From a virus: a stretch of 26,994 nt of DNA. The number at the start of each line of letters is the position of its first letter. Position 1 is the stretch's first letter. The stretch spans positions 1 through 26,994 of the IMG/VR virus record IMGVR_UViG_3300018481_000062. One strand, given 5' to 3'. Positions 6,925-14,939 of the stretch are shown here, in pieces. The notes below the pieces were generated by a model that saw only the letters and a program-made list of their open reading frames with translations, was not told the origin of the DNA and searched no databases. Both the position numbers and the translations under genes were made by a program.

Positions 6925-8542
6925 TGGTATTGATGACGGTTATAATGGTAATATAAATCTTAAGAAAGAAAATACGCCCATAGAATGGACGATGGATCAA
7001 CTTCTAGAATATAGAAAATGTTCCCTTGATCCGCTCTATTTTACCGAGACGTATATGAAGATCATACACGTCGATTATGGGTTAATTTCATTCAAACTCT
7101 ACGACTATCAAAAAACTATGATGTCGGCGATGTTCAATAACCGTGATGTAATTATTACAACAGCACGACAGACGGGTAAGTCAACTACTACTTGTGCTTA
7201 TATTCTTTGGTATATTCTATTTCACACCGAAAAAACAGTTGCTCTTCTCGCCAACAAGGGTGAAACGGCTCGAGAAATTCTATCTAAGATTAAACTTGGG
7301 TATCAACATCTTCCAAAATGGATGCAGCAGGGCATCTCAGTCTGGAATGAAGGTTCTATAGATCTCGAAAATGGTTCTCGAGTCATTGCATGTTCTACTT
7401 CATCCGATGCGATCCGTGGTTATGCTATTAACATGCTGTTCATCGACGAAGCAGCTCACATCGACAATTGGGATGAATTCTTTACTTCAACCGCACCAAC
7501 AATTTCTTCTGGACAAACAACAAAAACTATTCTGGTTTCTACACCATTTGGTCTTAATCACTTCTACAAGATGTTTGAAGAAGCACTTCGTGGTGATAAT
7601 GACTACATTCCTATCAAAGTCATGTGGGATCAGGTTCCTGGTCGTGATGATGAATGGAAGAGAAAAACCCTTTCACAAATGGGTGGTGATGTTGAAAAAT
7701 TCGAGCAGGAACACTGTTGCTCATTTGTCGGTTCATCTGGCACATTGATCTCTGGTTGGAAGCTGAAAGAACTTCTATCTCAAAATCCTATTCAGGAAAA
7801 GAACGGTCTATATCAATATATTGCTCCTATAAGAGATCACAGATACTGTGCTATCGTGGACGTGTCTCGAGGTAAAGGACTTGACTATTCTGCGCTGCAA
7901 ATCATTGACATTACTCAGATGCCATATCAGCAGGTCTGTGTCTTTAGATCAAATATAATGACGCCTACTGATTTTACAATGATAGTCCATACTACCATAA
8001 AACAATATAACACTGCAGTTGTTCTTGTAGAAATTAATGATATTGGTGCCCAGGTTGCAGATATTCTTTTTGAAGAATATGAATATGAAAATATTCTTTT
8101 CACCGAACATGCCGGTCCAGCGGGTAAAAGAATTACTGCAGGATTTAGTAAAAATGCCGACAAGGGTGTCAGAACTACTAAAACTGTTAAAAATGTTGGA
8201 TGTTCATTGCTCAAATTGCTCATCGAACAAAATCAACTGGTTATAAATGATCTTTATACCATTCAGGAATTGAATACATTTTCTAAAAAAGCAACTTCAT
8301 ATGAAGCAGAACAAGGATGCCATGATGATCTTGTTATGTGTTTGGTTCTATTTGGATGGCTTACTTCACAACGCTATTTCAAAGAATATACGGACATAAA
8401 TACTCTTGCCGCACTTCGAGATACTACTGACGAACAACTCGCCGAAGATCTGATGCCGTTCGCCGTTGTCAATGGTCTGGAAGAAATTTATGAAACTGAC
8501 AACGGTAGGTATCCCATAATCGACACCATGTCTAATTTCTAA
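6914..8542 (+). CDS. gp17: gp17 terminase large subunit (packaging ATPase-nuclease)
   Basis: This 542-residue protein has both terminase domains. In the N-terminal ATPase, Walker A is ARQTGKST (84-91), Walker B is MLFIDEA (174-180) and the coupling motif is STPFG (209-213). In the C-terminal RNase H-like nuclease, the acidic residues are D316 (IVDVSRG), the E373-D376 region (VEINDIGAQ) and HDD (470-472). It translocates DNA into the prohead through the portal and cuts concatemers at headful. It is shorter than T4 gp17 (610 aa), mainly at the C-terminus, but all catalytic elements are present. The gene ends just before a late promoter for gp18. Confidence 0.97.
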   Translation: MSTNGIDDGYNGNINLKKENTPIEWTMDQLLEYRKCSLDPLYFTETYMKIIHVDYGLISFKLYDYQKTMMSAMFNNRDVIITTARQTGKSTTTCAYILWYILFHTEKTVALLANKGETAREILSKIKLGYQHLPKWMQQGISVWNEGSIDLENGSRVIACSTSSDAIRGYAINMLFIDEAAHIDNWDEFFTSTAPTISSGQTTKTILVSTPFGLNHFYKMFEEALRGDNDYIPIKVMWDQVPGRDDEWKRKTLSQMGGDVEKFEQEHCCSFVGSSGTLISGWKLKELLSQNPIQEKNGLYQYIAPIRDHRYCAIVDVSRGKGLDYSALQIIDITQMPYQQVCVFRSNIMTPTDFTMIVHTTIKQYNTAVVLVEINDIGAQVADILFEEYEYENILFTEHAGPAGKRITAGFSKNADKGVRTTKTVKNVGCSLLKLLIEQNQLVINDLYTIQELNTFSKKATSYEAEQGCHDDLVMCLVLFGWLTSQRYFKEYTDINTLAALRDTTDEQLAEDLMPFAVVNGLEEIYETDNGRYPIIDTMSNF

Positions 8543-8546
8543 AACA

Positions 8547-8554
8547 TATAAATA
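8547..8554 (+). promoter_or_regulatory. Late promoter TATAAATA before gp18
   Basis: This is an exact copy of the T4 late-promoter -10 element TATAAATA, 53 bases before the gp18 ATG in a 57-base gene-free gap. In T4 this element is read by host RNA polymerase carrying gp55, whose gene is in this window. A GGGAG ribosome-binding site follows at 8586-8590. Confidence 0.85.
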
Positions 8555-8599
8555 CTCCTAGAATTAGAGGAATCTCTATAAAAAAGGGAGAAAACAAAA

Positions 8600-10900
8600 A
8601 TGCCATTTCAACTTTCGCCAGGCGTAAATGTAACAGAAATTGACTTAACTACTATTGTTCCTGCTGTTGCATCCACCGACGGAGCTATCGCGGGCGTATT
8701 TCACTGGGGACCAATTGGCGAGCGTGTTTTGGTTGATTCTGAAGTATCTCTTTATAATCGCTTTGGTAAGCCCGACAGCTTTAATGCAGAAACTTGGTTT
8801 ACTGCTGCCTCATTCCTTGCATATGGCAACCGCCTTTATGTATCCCGTACCGCTAACACCTCGCTTCCTACACCATCTGGGACATTCTCAATAACTGGTC
8901 CTTCAAATACAAACATTGCTTTGGTTGGTGCTAATGCTACTTTCACACCAACAACTCTTGGTGTCAATAGCCAGATGTTCACGGTCCAATCAAATAATGC
9001 CGGCGTTCCAATGGGCGTATCAGTCGTAAGTACAAATGCTACTCACGTCACTCTTTCCTCTCCAGTTACTGTTGCAGGTAACTCAGGAATCATGTTCACC
9101 ACAAAAGATAAATCAGCATATAACGCCGTTGCTACAGAAGGATTCATTGCCAACCTTGCTGCACAGGTAGTACGTAATCGTACTGATTATCTTCTCAAGG
9201 ACGGTAACTACGATACCGATGCCAACTATATTGCAAAATATCCTGGTGCTTTCGGTAACAGCCTTCGTATTTCAGTCTGTGATTCCGGTAGTCAGTTTTA
9301 TGCTGACCTTGGACTTGCAAATGACGTTATGGACGGCAGAGTAACTACAGTCGTTGGATCTAACAATGTTAGTGTTCTTCTGACACCAGGTGTTGCTTCT
9401 AACGTGACAGCTTCAAATACTCTTGCAACAACTATACATGGTTCCGTTGCAATCAACGATTATATTCAGGTCGGTAATGCTTCTATTGGTACGCAGTATC
9501 TTAAGATTACAGGTAAAACTCCTGTAACTACTAACGCAACTGCATCATACTTCACATTCACAACAGAAGATCCATACCGTCTGTCTACCGATTACACCTC
9601 CAATAATATTCCTCGTTATTGGGAATTCTATAATGTTGCCGATCTTCCTCCCGGTCAGTCTGACTTCGTTACTGCTTTTGGTAACACTGCTGCCGATGAT
9701 GAACTTCATATCGTGGTTGTCGACGACGGTGGTAAATTCTCTGGTACACCAGGAACTATTCTTGAAGTCTTCCGTGGTCTTTCTCGTGCAACTGATGCTA
9801 AAACAAATGAAGGAGCTGCTAACTACTACAAAGATGTTCTTAACCATGACTCCAAGTTCGTTTGGATGGCAAATGACCGCAGCAATGCACCGTCTGCAAA
9901 TGCTGCATATGTGACTTCATCAACAAACACTCAGGCACTTGATCTTAGATTTGCTTTTGGTTCCGATGGTGCGAATGAAAATACTGTATCCATGGGTTCA
10001 CTTGCTGCAGGTTATGATCTGTTCCAGTCTGCTGAAGATGTTGACATTTCACTTATTATGCAGGGCAAACCACGTGGTGGCGTTGATCCTAGCACAGGTA
10101 AAGTTGGATTCCAGCTTGCAAATTATATCATCGATAACATTTGCGAAATCCGTAAGGACTGTATTACTCTTATCACTCCTGAGTCAAGTCTGACTGTCCA
10201 TAATTCTGGAAATGAAGCACTCGATCTCGTAGATTGGAGAAACAATGTTCACGGATCTTCATATGCAGTTTTGGATTCCGGATATAAGTATATGTACGAT
10301 AGATATAATGATCTATATCGTTGGATCCCTCTGAATGGTGATATTGCAGGTCTCTGCGTTCGTACCGATACTACAAATGATCCTTGGTGGTCTCCTGCTG
10401 GTTACAACCGTGGTCAAATCAAGAACTTGATCTATCCTGCTTGGAATCCTCGTAAGGCATCCAGAGATATTCTCTACAAGAATGGTATCAATCCAGTAGT
10501 AACCTTTGCCGGTGTTGGAACTATTCTTTACGGTGATAAAACTCTTCTTGCAAAACCATCAGCATTTGACCGTATCAATGTTCGTCGACTGTTCATTGTT
10601 CTTGAAAAGGCAATTTCTGTCGCTGCAAGATATACACTCTTCGAGTTCAACGATGCCTTTACCCGCGCACAATTTAAGAACATGGTAACTCCATATCTTA
10701 GAGATGTTCAGGGTCGTCGTGGTCTTACCGACTTCTTGGTTGTTTGTGATACTTCAAACAATACCGGTGAAGTAATTGACCGCAATGAATTTGTTGGAGA
10801 CATCTATCTGAAGCCTGCAAGATCTATCAACTTCATTCAGTTGAACTTCGTCGCAGTTCGTACCGGCGTTGCATTCTCTGAAGTTGTTGGAAAGTTCTAA
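8600..10900 (+). CDS. gp18: gp18 contractile tail sheath protein
   Basis: At 766 residues it is longer than T4 gp18 (659 aa). The N-terminus (LSPGVNVTEIDLTTIVPAV, then GAIAGVFHWGPI) and the C-terminal domain (residues ~664-764, with TDFLVVCDTSNN at 711-722 and DIYLKPARSINF after it) are characteristic. Residues ~100-330 hold Thr/Asn/Val-rich beta domains, the variable surface-exposed part of sheath proteins. The protein polymerises around the gp19 tube and contracts at infection. It has its own late promoter and strong RBS, as expected for an abundant product. The C-terminal domain is echoed in the gene at 23688. Confidence 0.96.
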   Translation: MPFQLSPGVNVTEIDLTTIVPAVASTDGAIAGVFHWGPIGERVLVDSEVSLYNRFGKPDSFNAETWFTAASFLAYGNRLYVSRTANTSLPTPSGTFSITGPSNTNIALVGANATFTPTTLGVNSQMFTVQSNNAGVPMGVSVVSTNATHVTLSSPVTVAGNSGIMFTTKDKSAYNAVATEGFIANLAAQVVRNRTDYLLKDGNYDTDANYIAKYPGAFGNSLRISVCDSGSQFYADLGLANDVMDGRVTTVVGSNNVSVLLTPGVASNVTASNTLATTIHGSVAINDYIQVGNASIGTQYLKITGKTPVTTNATASYFTFTTEDPYRLSTDYTSNNIPRYWEFYNVADLPPGQSDFVTAFGNTAADDELHIVVVDDGGKFSGTPGTILEVFRGLSRATDAKTNEGAANYYKDVLNHDSKFVWMANDRSNAPSANAAYVTSSTNTQALDLRFAFGSDGANENTVSMGSLAAGYDLFQSAEDVDISLIMQGKPRGGVDPSTGKVGFQLANYIIDNICEIRKDCITLITPESSLTVHNSGNEALDLVDWRNNVHGSSYAVLDSGYKYMYDRYNDLYRWIPLNGDIAGLCVRTDTTNDPWWSPAGYNRGQIKNLIYPAWNPRKASRDILYKNGINPVVTFAGVGTILYGDKTLLAKPSAFDRINVRRLFIVLEKAISVAARYTLFEFNDAFTRAQFKNMVTPYLRDVQGRRGLTDFLVVCDTSNNTGEVIDRNEFVGDIYLKPARSINFIQLNFVAVRTGVAFSEVVGKF

Positions 10901-10913
10901 TACCAGTAATGCA

Positions 10914-10921
10914 GATAAATA
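10914..10921 (+). promoter_or_regulatory. Late-promoter variant GATAAATA before gp19
   Basis: GATAAATA differs from TATAAATA only at the first base and lies 44 bases before the gp19 start, in the 57-base gap after gp18. The same G variant recurs before gp22 and gp23, which supports it as functional. Confidence 0.7.
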
Positions 10922-10946
10922 ACTTAACAACAAATTCAGACTAAAT

Positions 10947-10952
10947 AGGAGG
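10947..10952 (+). promoter_or_regulatory. Perfect Shine-Dalgarno AGGAGG that sets the TTG start of gp19
   Basis: AGGAGG ends 5 bases before TTG 10958. No in-frame ATG or GTG lies nearby that would keep the family-typical N-terminus, so the strong site fixes TTG as the initiator. Confidence 0.8.
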
Positions 10953-10957
10953 CTTTA

Positions 10958-11554
10958 TTGGCATTTTCGATCCAAGGTTTTAAATCAAATGGTCTCGTTG
11001 GGGGTGGTGCACGTCCTACCCTCTTCGAAGTCATTCTAAACATGCCGGTTACAGGGGCCGATGTTGCAGATAAATTTCGATTTGTTTGTTCTGCTTCCCA
11101 ACTTCCTGCAATGACCTCCGGAGTAATCGAAGTCGGTTACTTCGGCCGTAAAACAAAAATTGCTGGTGACACAGTATTCGCTGATTGGACTGTCAACGTC
11201 ATGAATGACGAAGACTTCCTGATCCGTGATGCTCTCGAAAAATGGAAAAACACCATTAACACTCTTGAAACAAACATTCGTGTTCCTATTCAAGGTAACT
11301 CGCAAGGTCAGATTCAGGGCGGTATCGAGGGTTATAAGAATGTCGACGCACTTGTTCTCCAGTATGGAAAAGCAGGTGACATTCTTCGTTCATATAAAAT
11401 GATCAGTGTTTGGCCTTCAAACATTGAAGCAATTAATCTTGATTGGGAACGTACAAACGCAGTTGAAACATTCGCGGTTACATTCGCTTATGATTACTGG
11501 TTGCCCGGCGATCCTGATGAAGGACTGTTCGGTCAAGAAGCAGTACCCCTATAA
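10958..11554 (+). CDS. gp19: gp19 tail tube protein
   Basis: This 198-residue homologue of T4 gp19 (163 aa) starts at TTG 10958 behind a perfect AGGAGG. Conserved segments include ARPTLFEVILNMP, a GYFGRKTKIAGDTVFADWTV segment, VMNDEDFLIRDALEKW and the end LDWERTNAVETFAVTFAYDYW. The product stacks as hexamer rings to form the DNA-conducting tube inside the sheath. Extra residues at the C-terminus (after DYW, PGDPDEGLFGQE) are absent in T4. The gene lies between a late promoter and a strong terminator, so it can be transcribed alone or with gp18. Confidence 0.95.
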   Translation: MAFSIQGFKSNGLVGGGARPTLFEVILNMPVTGADVADKFRFVCSASQLPAMTSGVIEVGYFGRKTKIAGDTVFADWTVNVMNDEDFLIRDALEKWKNTINTLETNIRVPIQGNSQGQIQGGIEGYKNVDALVLQYGKAGDILRSYKMISVWPSNIEAINLDWERTNAVETFAVTFAYDYWLPGDPDEGLFGQEAVPL

Positions 11555-11560
11555 CTTGAA

Positions 11561-11591
11561 AATGGTAAGTTCCGACTTACCATTCTTTTTT
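11561..11591 (+). terminator. Rho-independent terminator after gp19
   Basis: A perfect 10-bp stem, AATGGTAAGT / ACTTACCATT (11561-11570 and 11575-11584), closes a TCCG tetraloop and is followed by TCTTTTTT. It starts six bases after the gp19 stop and separates the tail from the portal/head transcription units. Confidence 0.92.
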
Positions 11592-11596
11592 ATCAT

Positions 11597-11603
11597 GAGA
11601 GGA
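11597..11603 (+). promoter_or_regulatory. Shine-Dalgarno GAGAGGA pointing to an ATC start for gp20
   Basis: AGGA (11600-11603) lies 7 bases before ATC 11611, where the reading frame of the portal gene begins to look like a portal N-terminus. No ATG/GTG/TTG exists in that frame between the upstream TGA (11596-11598) and ATG 11686. An out-of-frame mini-ORF ATG-AGA-GGA-ATA-TAA (11595-11609) overlaps the site. Confidence 0.5.
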
Positions 11604-11610
11604 ATATAAC

Positions 11611-11685
11611 ATCAAATTATTTGGATTCGAGATCATTCGTAAAGCAGAAGTAGCTCGGGAAACCGAGTCATTTACTGCAAGAGAA
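11611..11685 (+). other. In-frame 25-codon upstream extension of gp20, possibly initiated at ATC
   Basis: Reading in the gp20 frame from ATC 11611 gives (M/I)KLFGFEIIRKAEVAR and then ETESFTARE, running into the MDDGA of ATG 11686. T4 gp20 has KLDDGARE about 35 residues from its own start, so MDDGA at 11686 should be internal and this segment the true N-terminus. ATC is a rare start codon, and a single sequencing error of ATG to ATC would also explain it. Confidence 0.55.
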
Positions 11686-13416
11686 ATGGATGACGGCGCG
11701 GTAGTTGTAGCGGCGGGTGGTGCTTATGGCACTTATGTAGATCTCGAAGGAACAGTCCGTTCAGAAGCAGAACTCATCACAAAATATCGTGACATGGCAC
11801 AGCATCCAGAAGTGGATGATGCGATCAATGAGATCGTCAATGAGTCCATTGCGATGGATGAAGAAACTCCCGTATCTCTTAATCTTGATGGATTTGCTAA
11901 ACTCGAAGTTCAAATCTCAGATGATATTAAGAATGTAATTCATTCCGAATTTAATAAAATCCTAGATCTGTTTGAGTTCAAGAACAAGGGTTATGACATT
12001 TACCGCCGTTGGTATGTAGATGGCCGTTTGTTTTTTCATGGTATTATCGACAATGAACATCCTGAACTTGGCATCAAAGAAATTCGAGCAATTGATCCCC
12101 GTAAAATCAGAAAAGTTCGTGAAGTCAACAAGCGTAGGTTGAAGGGTCTTCCAGGAGCTATTAGCAGTCAAAATGCTGATACGATCATAGCTAAAACCGC
12201 TGCTGAATATTACATTTATAATGATCGAGGATTTAATAACAGTGCTACTAATCAAACCATGGCACCTTCGCAAACAACTACAGGTATGCGAATTGCTAAA
12301 GATTCAATCATCAATATTGTTTCGGGTGTAACCGATACTACTGGTCAAATGGTGCTTTCATACCTTCACAAGGCAATGAAACCACTCAATCAACTTAGAG
12401 TACTCGAAGATGCGGTAGTCATTTACCGTCTGTCTCGTGCTCCAGAACGTCGTGTTTGGTACATTGACGTTGGCAACTTGCCCAAAGCAAAAGCTGAACA
12501 GTACATGCGTGAGCTGATGCTCAAGCACAAAAATCGTCTTGTCTATGATTCCTCTACTGGTGACATTAGAGATGATCGTAAGTTCATGACGATGCTTGAA
12601 GATTATTGGTTGACTCGACGTGAAGGTGGTCGAGGAACCGAAGTCACGACTCTTCCTGCTGGTCAAAATCTTGGTCAGATGGAAGATGTTCTGTATTTCC
12701 AGAAAAGACTTTATCAATCCTTGGGTGTTCCATCACAAAGACTTGAAGCTGCTGCACCATTTTCAACAGGCAGACCTACTGAAATCTCCAGAGATGAAGT
12801 CAAGTTCAACAAGTTCATCGTTAGACTTCGTAGAAAATTCGCACATATATTCATTAAAGCACTTGAGCGTCAACTTATTCTTAAGCAAATCGTCACCTAT
12901 GATGAATGGCTTATGATCCAAAATGTTATCCAGATTGACTTTGCAAAGGATAACTATTTCACAGAGTTGAAAGATTCTGAAATTCTCCAGAGCCGTATTG
13001 AAATTCTTCAAGCGATGGATCCATCAGGTCTTTATGTCAATAGATATTACTCACATGAGTGGGTTCGTAAGCATGTTCTGAAACAAACTGATGAACAGAT
13101 GATGGAAATTGATGGTCAAATTGCACAGGAAGCAATGAATCCTCAGTATCAAGATCCTCAAATTCCTGGACCTGAACCAGAAGATCAGGGAGGAGGAGAA
13201 GAGGAAGAAGAAGCTCCACCCAAGAAAAAAGAAGAAAAACCAAAAGCAAATGGAAATGGAGCGGCAGGAGCTGACAAACATAATCTCGTCGCACAAGCAA
13301 AACTAACTTATGGTAAGTTAGTAAAGAAAACAAATAGAACCCCTGCTGAGATGACAAAATTCCGCAGTGCCGTACAGATTTTGTCGCATATCCCAGGTGA
13401 CACTCACAATAAATAG
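11686..13416 (+). CDS. gp20: gp20 portal vertex protein
   Basis: The product is 576 residues from ATG 11686 (601 if the upstream ATC start is real). It is a clear T4 gp20 homologue: RRWYVDGRLFFHGIID, the EIRAIDPRKIRKVREV segment, LEDAVVIYRLSRAPERRVWY, EDYWLTRREGG and KFNKFIVRLRRKFAHIF. The dodecameric portal nucleates prohead assembly and is the channel through which gp17 packages DNA. After the usual end near YQDPQIPGPEPED, this protein carries an acidic EEEEE stretch, a Lys/Pro linker and a ~50-residue helical tail absent from T4 gp20. The TAG stop overlaps a late-promoter-like box for the next gene. Confidence 0.96.
   Translation: MDDGAVVVAAGGAYGTYVDLEGTVRSEAELITKYRDMAQHPEVDDAINEIVNESIAMDEETPVSLNLDGFAKLEVQISDDIKNVIHSEFNKILDLFEFKNKGYDIYRRWYVDGRLFFHGIIDNEHPELGIKEIRAIDPRKIRKVREVNKRRLKGLPGAISSQNADTIIAKTAAEYYIYNDRGFNNSATNQTMAPSQTTTGMRIAKDSIINIVSGVTDTTGQMVLSYLHKAMKPLNQLRVLEDAVVIYRLSRAPERRVWYIDVGNLPKAKAEQYMRELMLKHKNRLVYDSSTGDIRDDRKFMTMLEDYWLTRREGGRGTEVTTLPAGQNLGQMEDVLYFQKRLYQSLGVPSQRLEAAAPFSTGRPTEISRDEVKFNKFIVRLRRKFAHIFIKALERQLILKQIVTYDEWLMIQNVIQIDFAKDNYFTELKDSEILQSRIEILQAMDPSGLYVNRYYSHEWVRKHVLKQTDEQMMEIDGQIAQEAMNPQYQDPQIPGPEPEDQGGGEEEEEAPPKKKEEKPKANGNGAAGADKHNLVAQAKLTYGKLVKKTNRTPAEMTKFRSAVQILSHIPGDTHNK
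13408..13415 (+). promoter_or_regulatory. Possible late-promoter variant AATAAATA before gp67
   Basis: AATAAATA overlaps the last codons of gp20 and ends 16 bases before the gp67-like ATG; an AGGAG site lies between them. It is one base off consensus with a short leader, so plausible but not strong. Confidence 0.45.
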
Positions 13417-13431
13417 GATTAGGAGAAAAAA

Positions 13432-13716
13432 ATGGCAGAACAAGAATATAAAGTATTTGATCTTATCCAGTATGTCGAACAGGGCAAGCCCCTAGAGTTT
13501 GAACGTGCCTTTGGTGCAATCGTTCGTGAGAAACTTGCTGGTGCAGTTGATGAAAAAACTAGAGAAGTAGCCGATACATTCTTTGGTGGAACAAAGATTC
13601 CTGATGATCCAACACCTGAACGATTTGCAATCGACACTTCAGTTGATCGGTTTACAATTGAACCTCCTGAAAATTACGAAGACGAAGAATCAGAAGATGG
13701 AGAAGAAAATGCCTAA
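13432..13716 (+). CDS. gp67: gp67-like prohead core protein
   Basis: This 94-residue protein has a helical N-terminal half (YKVFDLIQYVEQGKPLEFERAF and EKLAGAVDEKTREVADTFFG) and a very acidic C-terminal tail (YEDEESEDGEEN). T4 gp67 (PIP, 80 aa) has the same design and the same place between 20 and 21: a short helical region with F(G/A)xx(V/M) helices, then an acidic tail. gp67 is part of the prohead scaffold core and is cut to an internal peptide by gp21. Assigned from position, size and composition rather than strong identity. Confidence 0.7.
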   Translation: MAEQEYKVFDLIQYVEQGKPLEFERAFGAIVREKLAGAVDEKTREVADTFFGGTKIPDDPTPERFAIDTSVDRFTIEPPENYEDEESEDGEENA

Positions 13717-14017
13717 GGCTCTTAAAAGCATATTACATCCTACAGGTTATACGCCAAAGGCCGAAGGTGAAAAAGCTTTTGTAAGACTTCATACCGTCAA
13801 GAAACATGAATATCGTGCTGAAATCAAGGGCAAACGAGTAGGTTCGGGTGATGAAGTATTCAATGCTTCAAAAATCAAACATGCCGATCATCCCGGTCAT
13901 CCTGAAAAAGTTGTAGAAGCCTATAGAGGTCCACACGGATTAAAAGTTAGACGTGGTCTTAGTCACTCACTTACACCAGATAATCGTTCAATTCATCAAA
14001 CAGCAAAACATTCATAG
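13709..14017 (+). CDS. Small basic head-region protein, possibly the 5' part of a TAG-split gene
   Basis: This 102-residue protein starts at ATG 13709 (overlapping the end of gp67), preceded by GGAG at 13699-13702; ATG 13697 is an alternative. It is rich in Lys, His and Arg (KAFVRLHTVKKHEYRAEIKG, KIKHADHPGHPEKV, HGLKVRRGLSH). It sits where T4 has gene 68, a prohead core protein, but I see no clear sequence likeness. It ends in TAG 14015-14017. The frame then stays open for 14 codons into the next ORF, so the two may once have been, or may still be, one protein. A DNA-associated internal head protein is plausible. Confidence 0.6.
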   Translation: MPKALKSILHPTGYTPKAEGEKAFVRLHTVKKHEYRAEIKGKRVGSGDEVFNASKIKHADHPGHPEKVVEAYRGPHGLKVRRGLSHSLTPDNRSIHQTAKHS

Positions 14018-14059
14018 ACTGAAAAGGGTCTTGTAAAGACTCCTCGTAGAGTACCTAAA

Positions 14060-14683
14060 ATGCCACTCTATAAAATTCCTCAACAACCTAGATGGAAACC
14101 ACCAGAAGGTTCTCATCCTCAGCAGGAATCAGTCATCCATGAAATTTCTGATAAGACAAAAGCATCTTATGGTGCAAAATCATATGGTGATTGGGAACAT
14201 GCTGTAGCTCAAAAAGATAAACATCGTGCAAAGCGCCGTCAAAAGGGTCTTGATCGAATGATGAAAGATTCTGGTGGCGTTAAGGGTCATAGAGGTGGGC
14301 CTGATCGTGGCCTTGCACGAGAAGAAACAATGACTCCTGCATTGATGGAAATTTCTAGCAAAGTCTTGCGTTCCTATATCAAAAAAGCAAGTGGTGTTAT
14401 GGGCCAAAAAGCTTCTAAAGGTCCAGGTCCTAAAAAAATAATGAACAGATTACAGGGAATTACTAAAGCTTATAAGATGTCAAAAGAAGAAACTGCACTT
14501 GATGAACTTTCAACGAAGACTCTAACTTCTTATCTTAGAAAACGAGATAAGGATAAAACCGATCATCATAAAATTGCTACGACTACGAAAGATCCAAGTG
14601 CTTTTAAAAAATCTATGAAAAAACTAGGTGGATATGACAGGGCTTATAAGAAAATAAGAAAAGCAGGAGCCGAATATCACTAA
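14060..14683 (+). CDS. Basic protein with three LSxKxxxSY repeats; candidate internal head protein
   Basis: This 207-residue, strongly Lys/Arg-rich protein lies between gp67 and gp21. A motif occurs three times: HEISDKTKASYGAK (27-40), MEISSKVLRSYIKKA (96-110) and DELSTKTLTSYLRKR (148-162), separated by basic linkers rich in Gly, Lys and His. The first ATG (14060) has no clear Shine-Dalgarno site. It is in the same frame as the preceding ORF, separated by TAG plus 14 sense codons. I infer a DNA-binding protein packed in or assembled with the prohead core, like T4 internal proteins; the repeats may be packaging or protease-recognition units. The stop overlaps the next start (TAATG). Confidence 0.65.
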   Translation: MPLYKIPQQPRWKPPEGSHPQQESVIHEISDKTKASYGAKSYGDWEHAVAQKDKHRAKRRQKGLDRMMKDSGGVKGHRGGPDRGLAREETMTPALMEISSKVLRSYIKKASGVMGQKASKGPGPKKIMNRLQGITKAYKMSKEETALDELSTKTLTSYLRKRDKDKTDHHKIATTTKDPSAFKKSMKKLGGYDRAYKKIRKAGAEYH

Positions 14684-14937
14684 TGAATAAGTTTGATGCC
14701 ATAACTGCAGCACTGATGGAAGAGGTACAGACAGCTGATAGAGCTGCAAAATATCTTACGCAGTCGAAGCATCATGCGCGTCATGCTGAAGAGTCAAAAC
14801 ACTGGCATAACCTTTTTAAAGGTGAAGCAGGTGAAATAGAAAAAAGAATTTCTAAAAAACACGGTGCGCTTGCAAAGGCTCATGCCGCTGCATCTGCAGC
14901 TTGTCTTGCCCTTCACGCTGCACATAAGGAACCATAA
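14683..14937 (+). CDS. Small Ala/His-rich helical protein, unknown
   Basis: This 84-residue ORF has its ATG 14683 overlapping the TAA of the upstream gene by one base, and its stop lies 2 bases before gp21. The protein should be almost all helix, with heptad-like Ala spacing (AKAHAAASAACLALHAAHKE) and about ten histidines. The position between gp67 and gp21 suggests a prohead core component (T4 gene 68 position), but sequence likeness is not visible. Weakly: could be an assembly chaperone or internal peptide precursor. Confidence 0.6.
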   Translation: MNKFDAITAALMEEVQTADRAAKYLTQSKHHARHAEESKHWHNLFKGEAGEIEKRISKKHGALAKAHAAASAACLALHAAHKEP

Positions 14938-14939
14938 TA

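Noticed and set aside
13037-13357. Minus-strand ORFs over the portal C-terminus
   Set aside because: Leu/Phe/Ser-rich shadows of the Glu/Lys-rich linker codons of gp20.
13583-13708. Longer N-terminus for the 102-aa basic protein (TTG 13583)
   Set aside because: It would overlap gp67 by 134 bases in another frame; ATG 13709 has a GGAG site six bases upstream and a natural short overlap.
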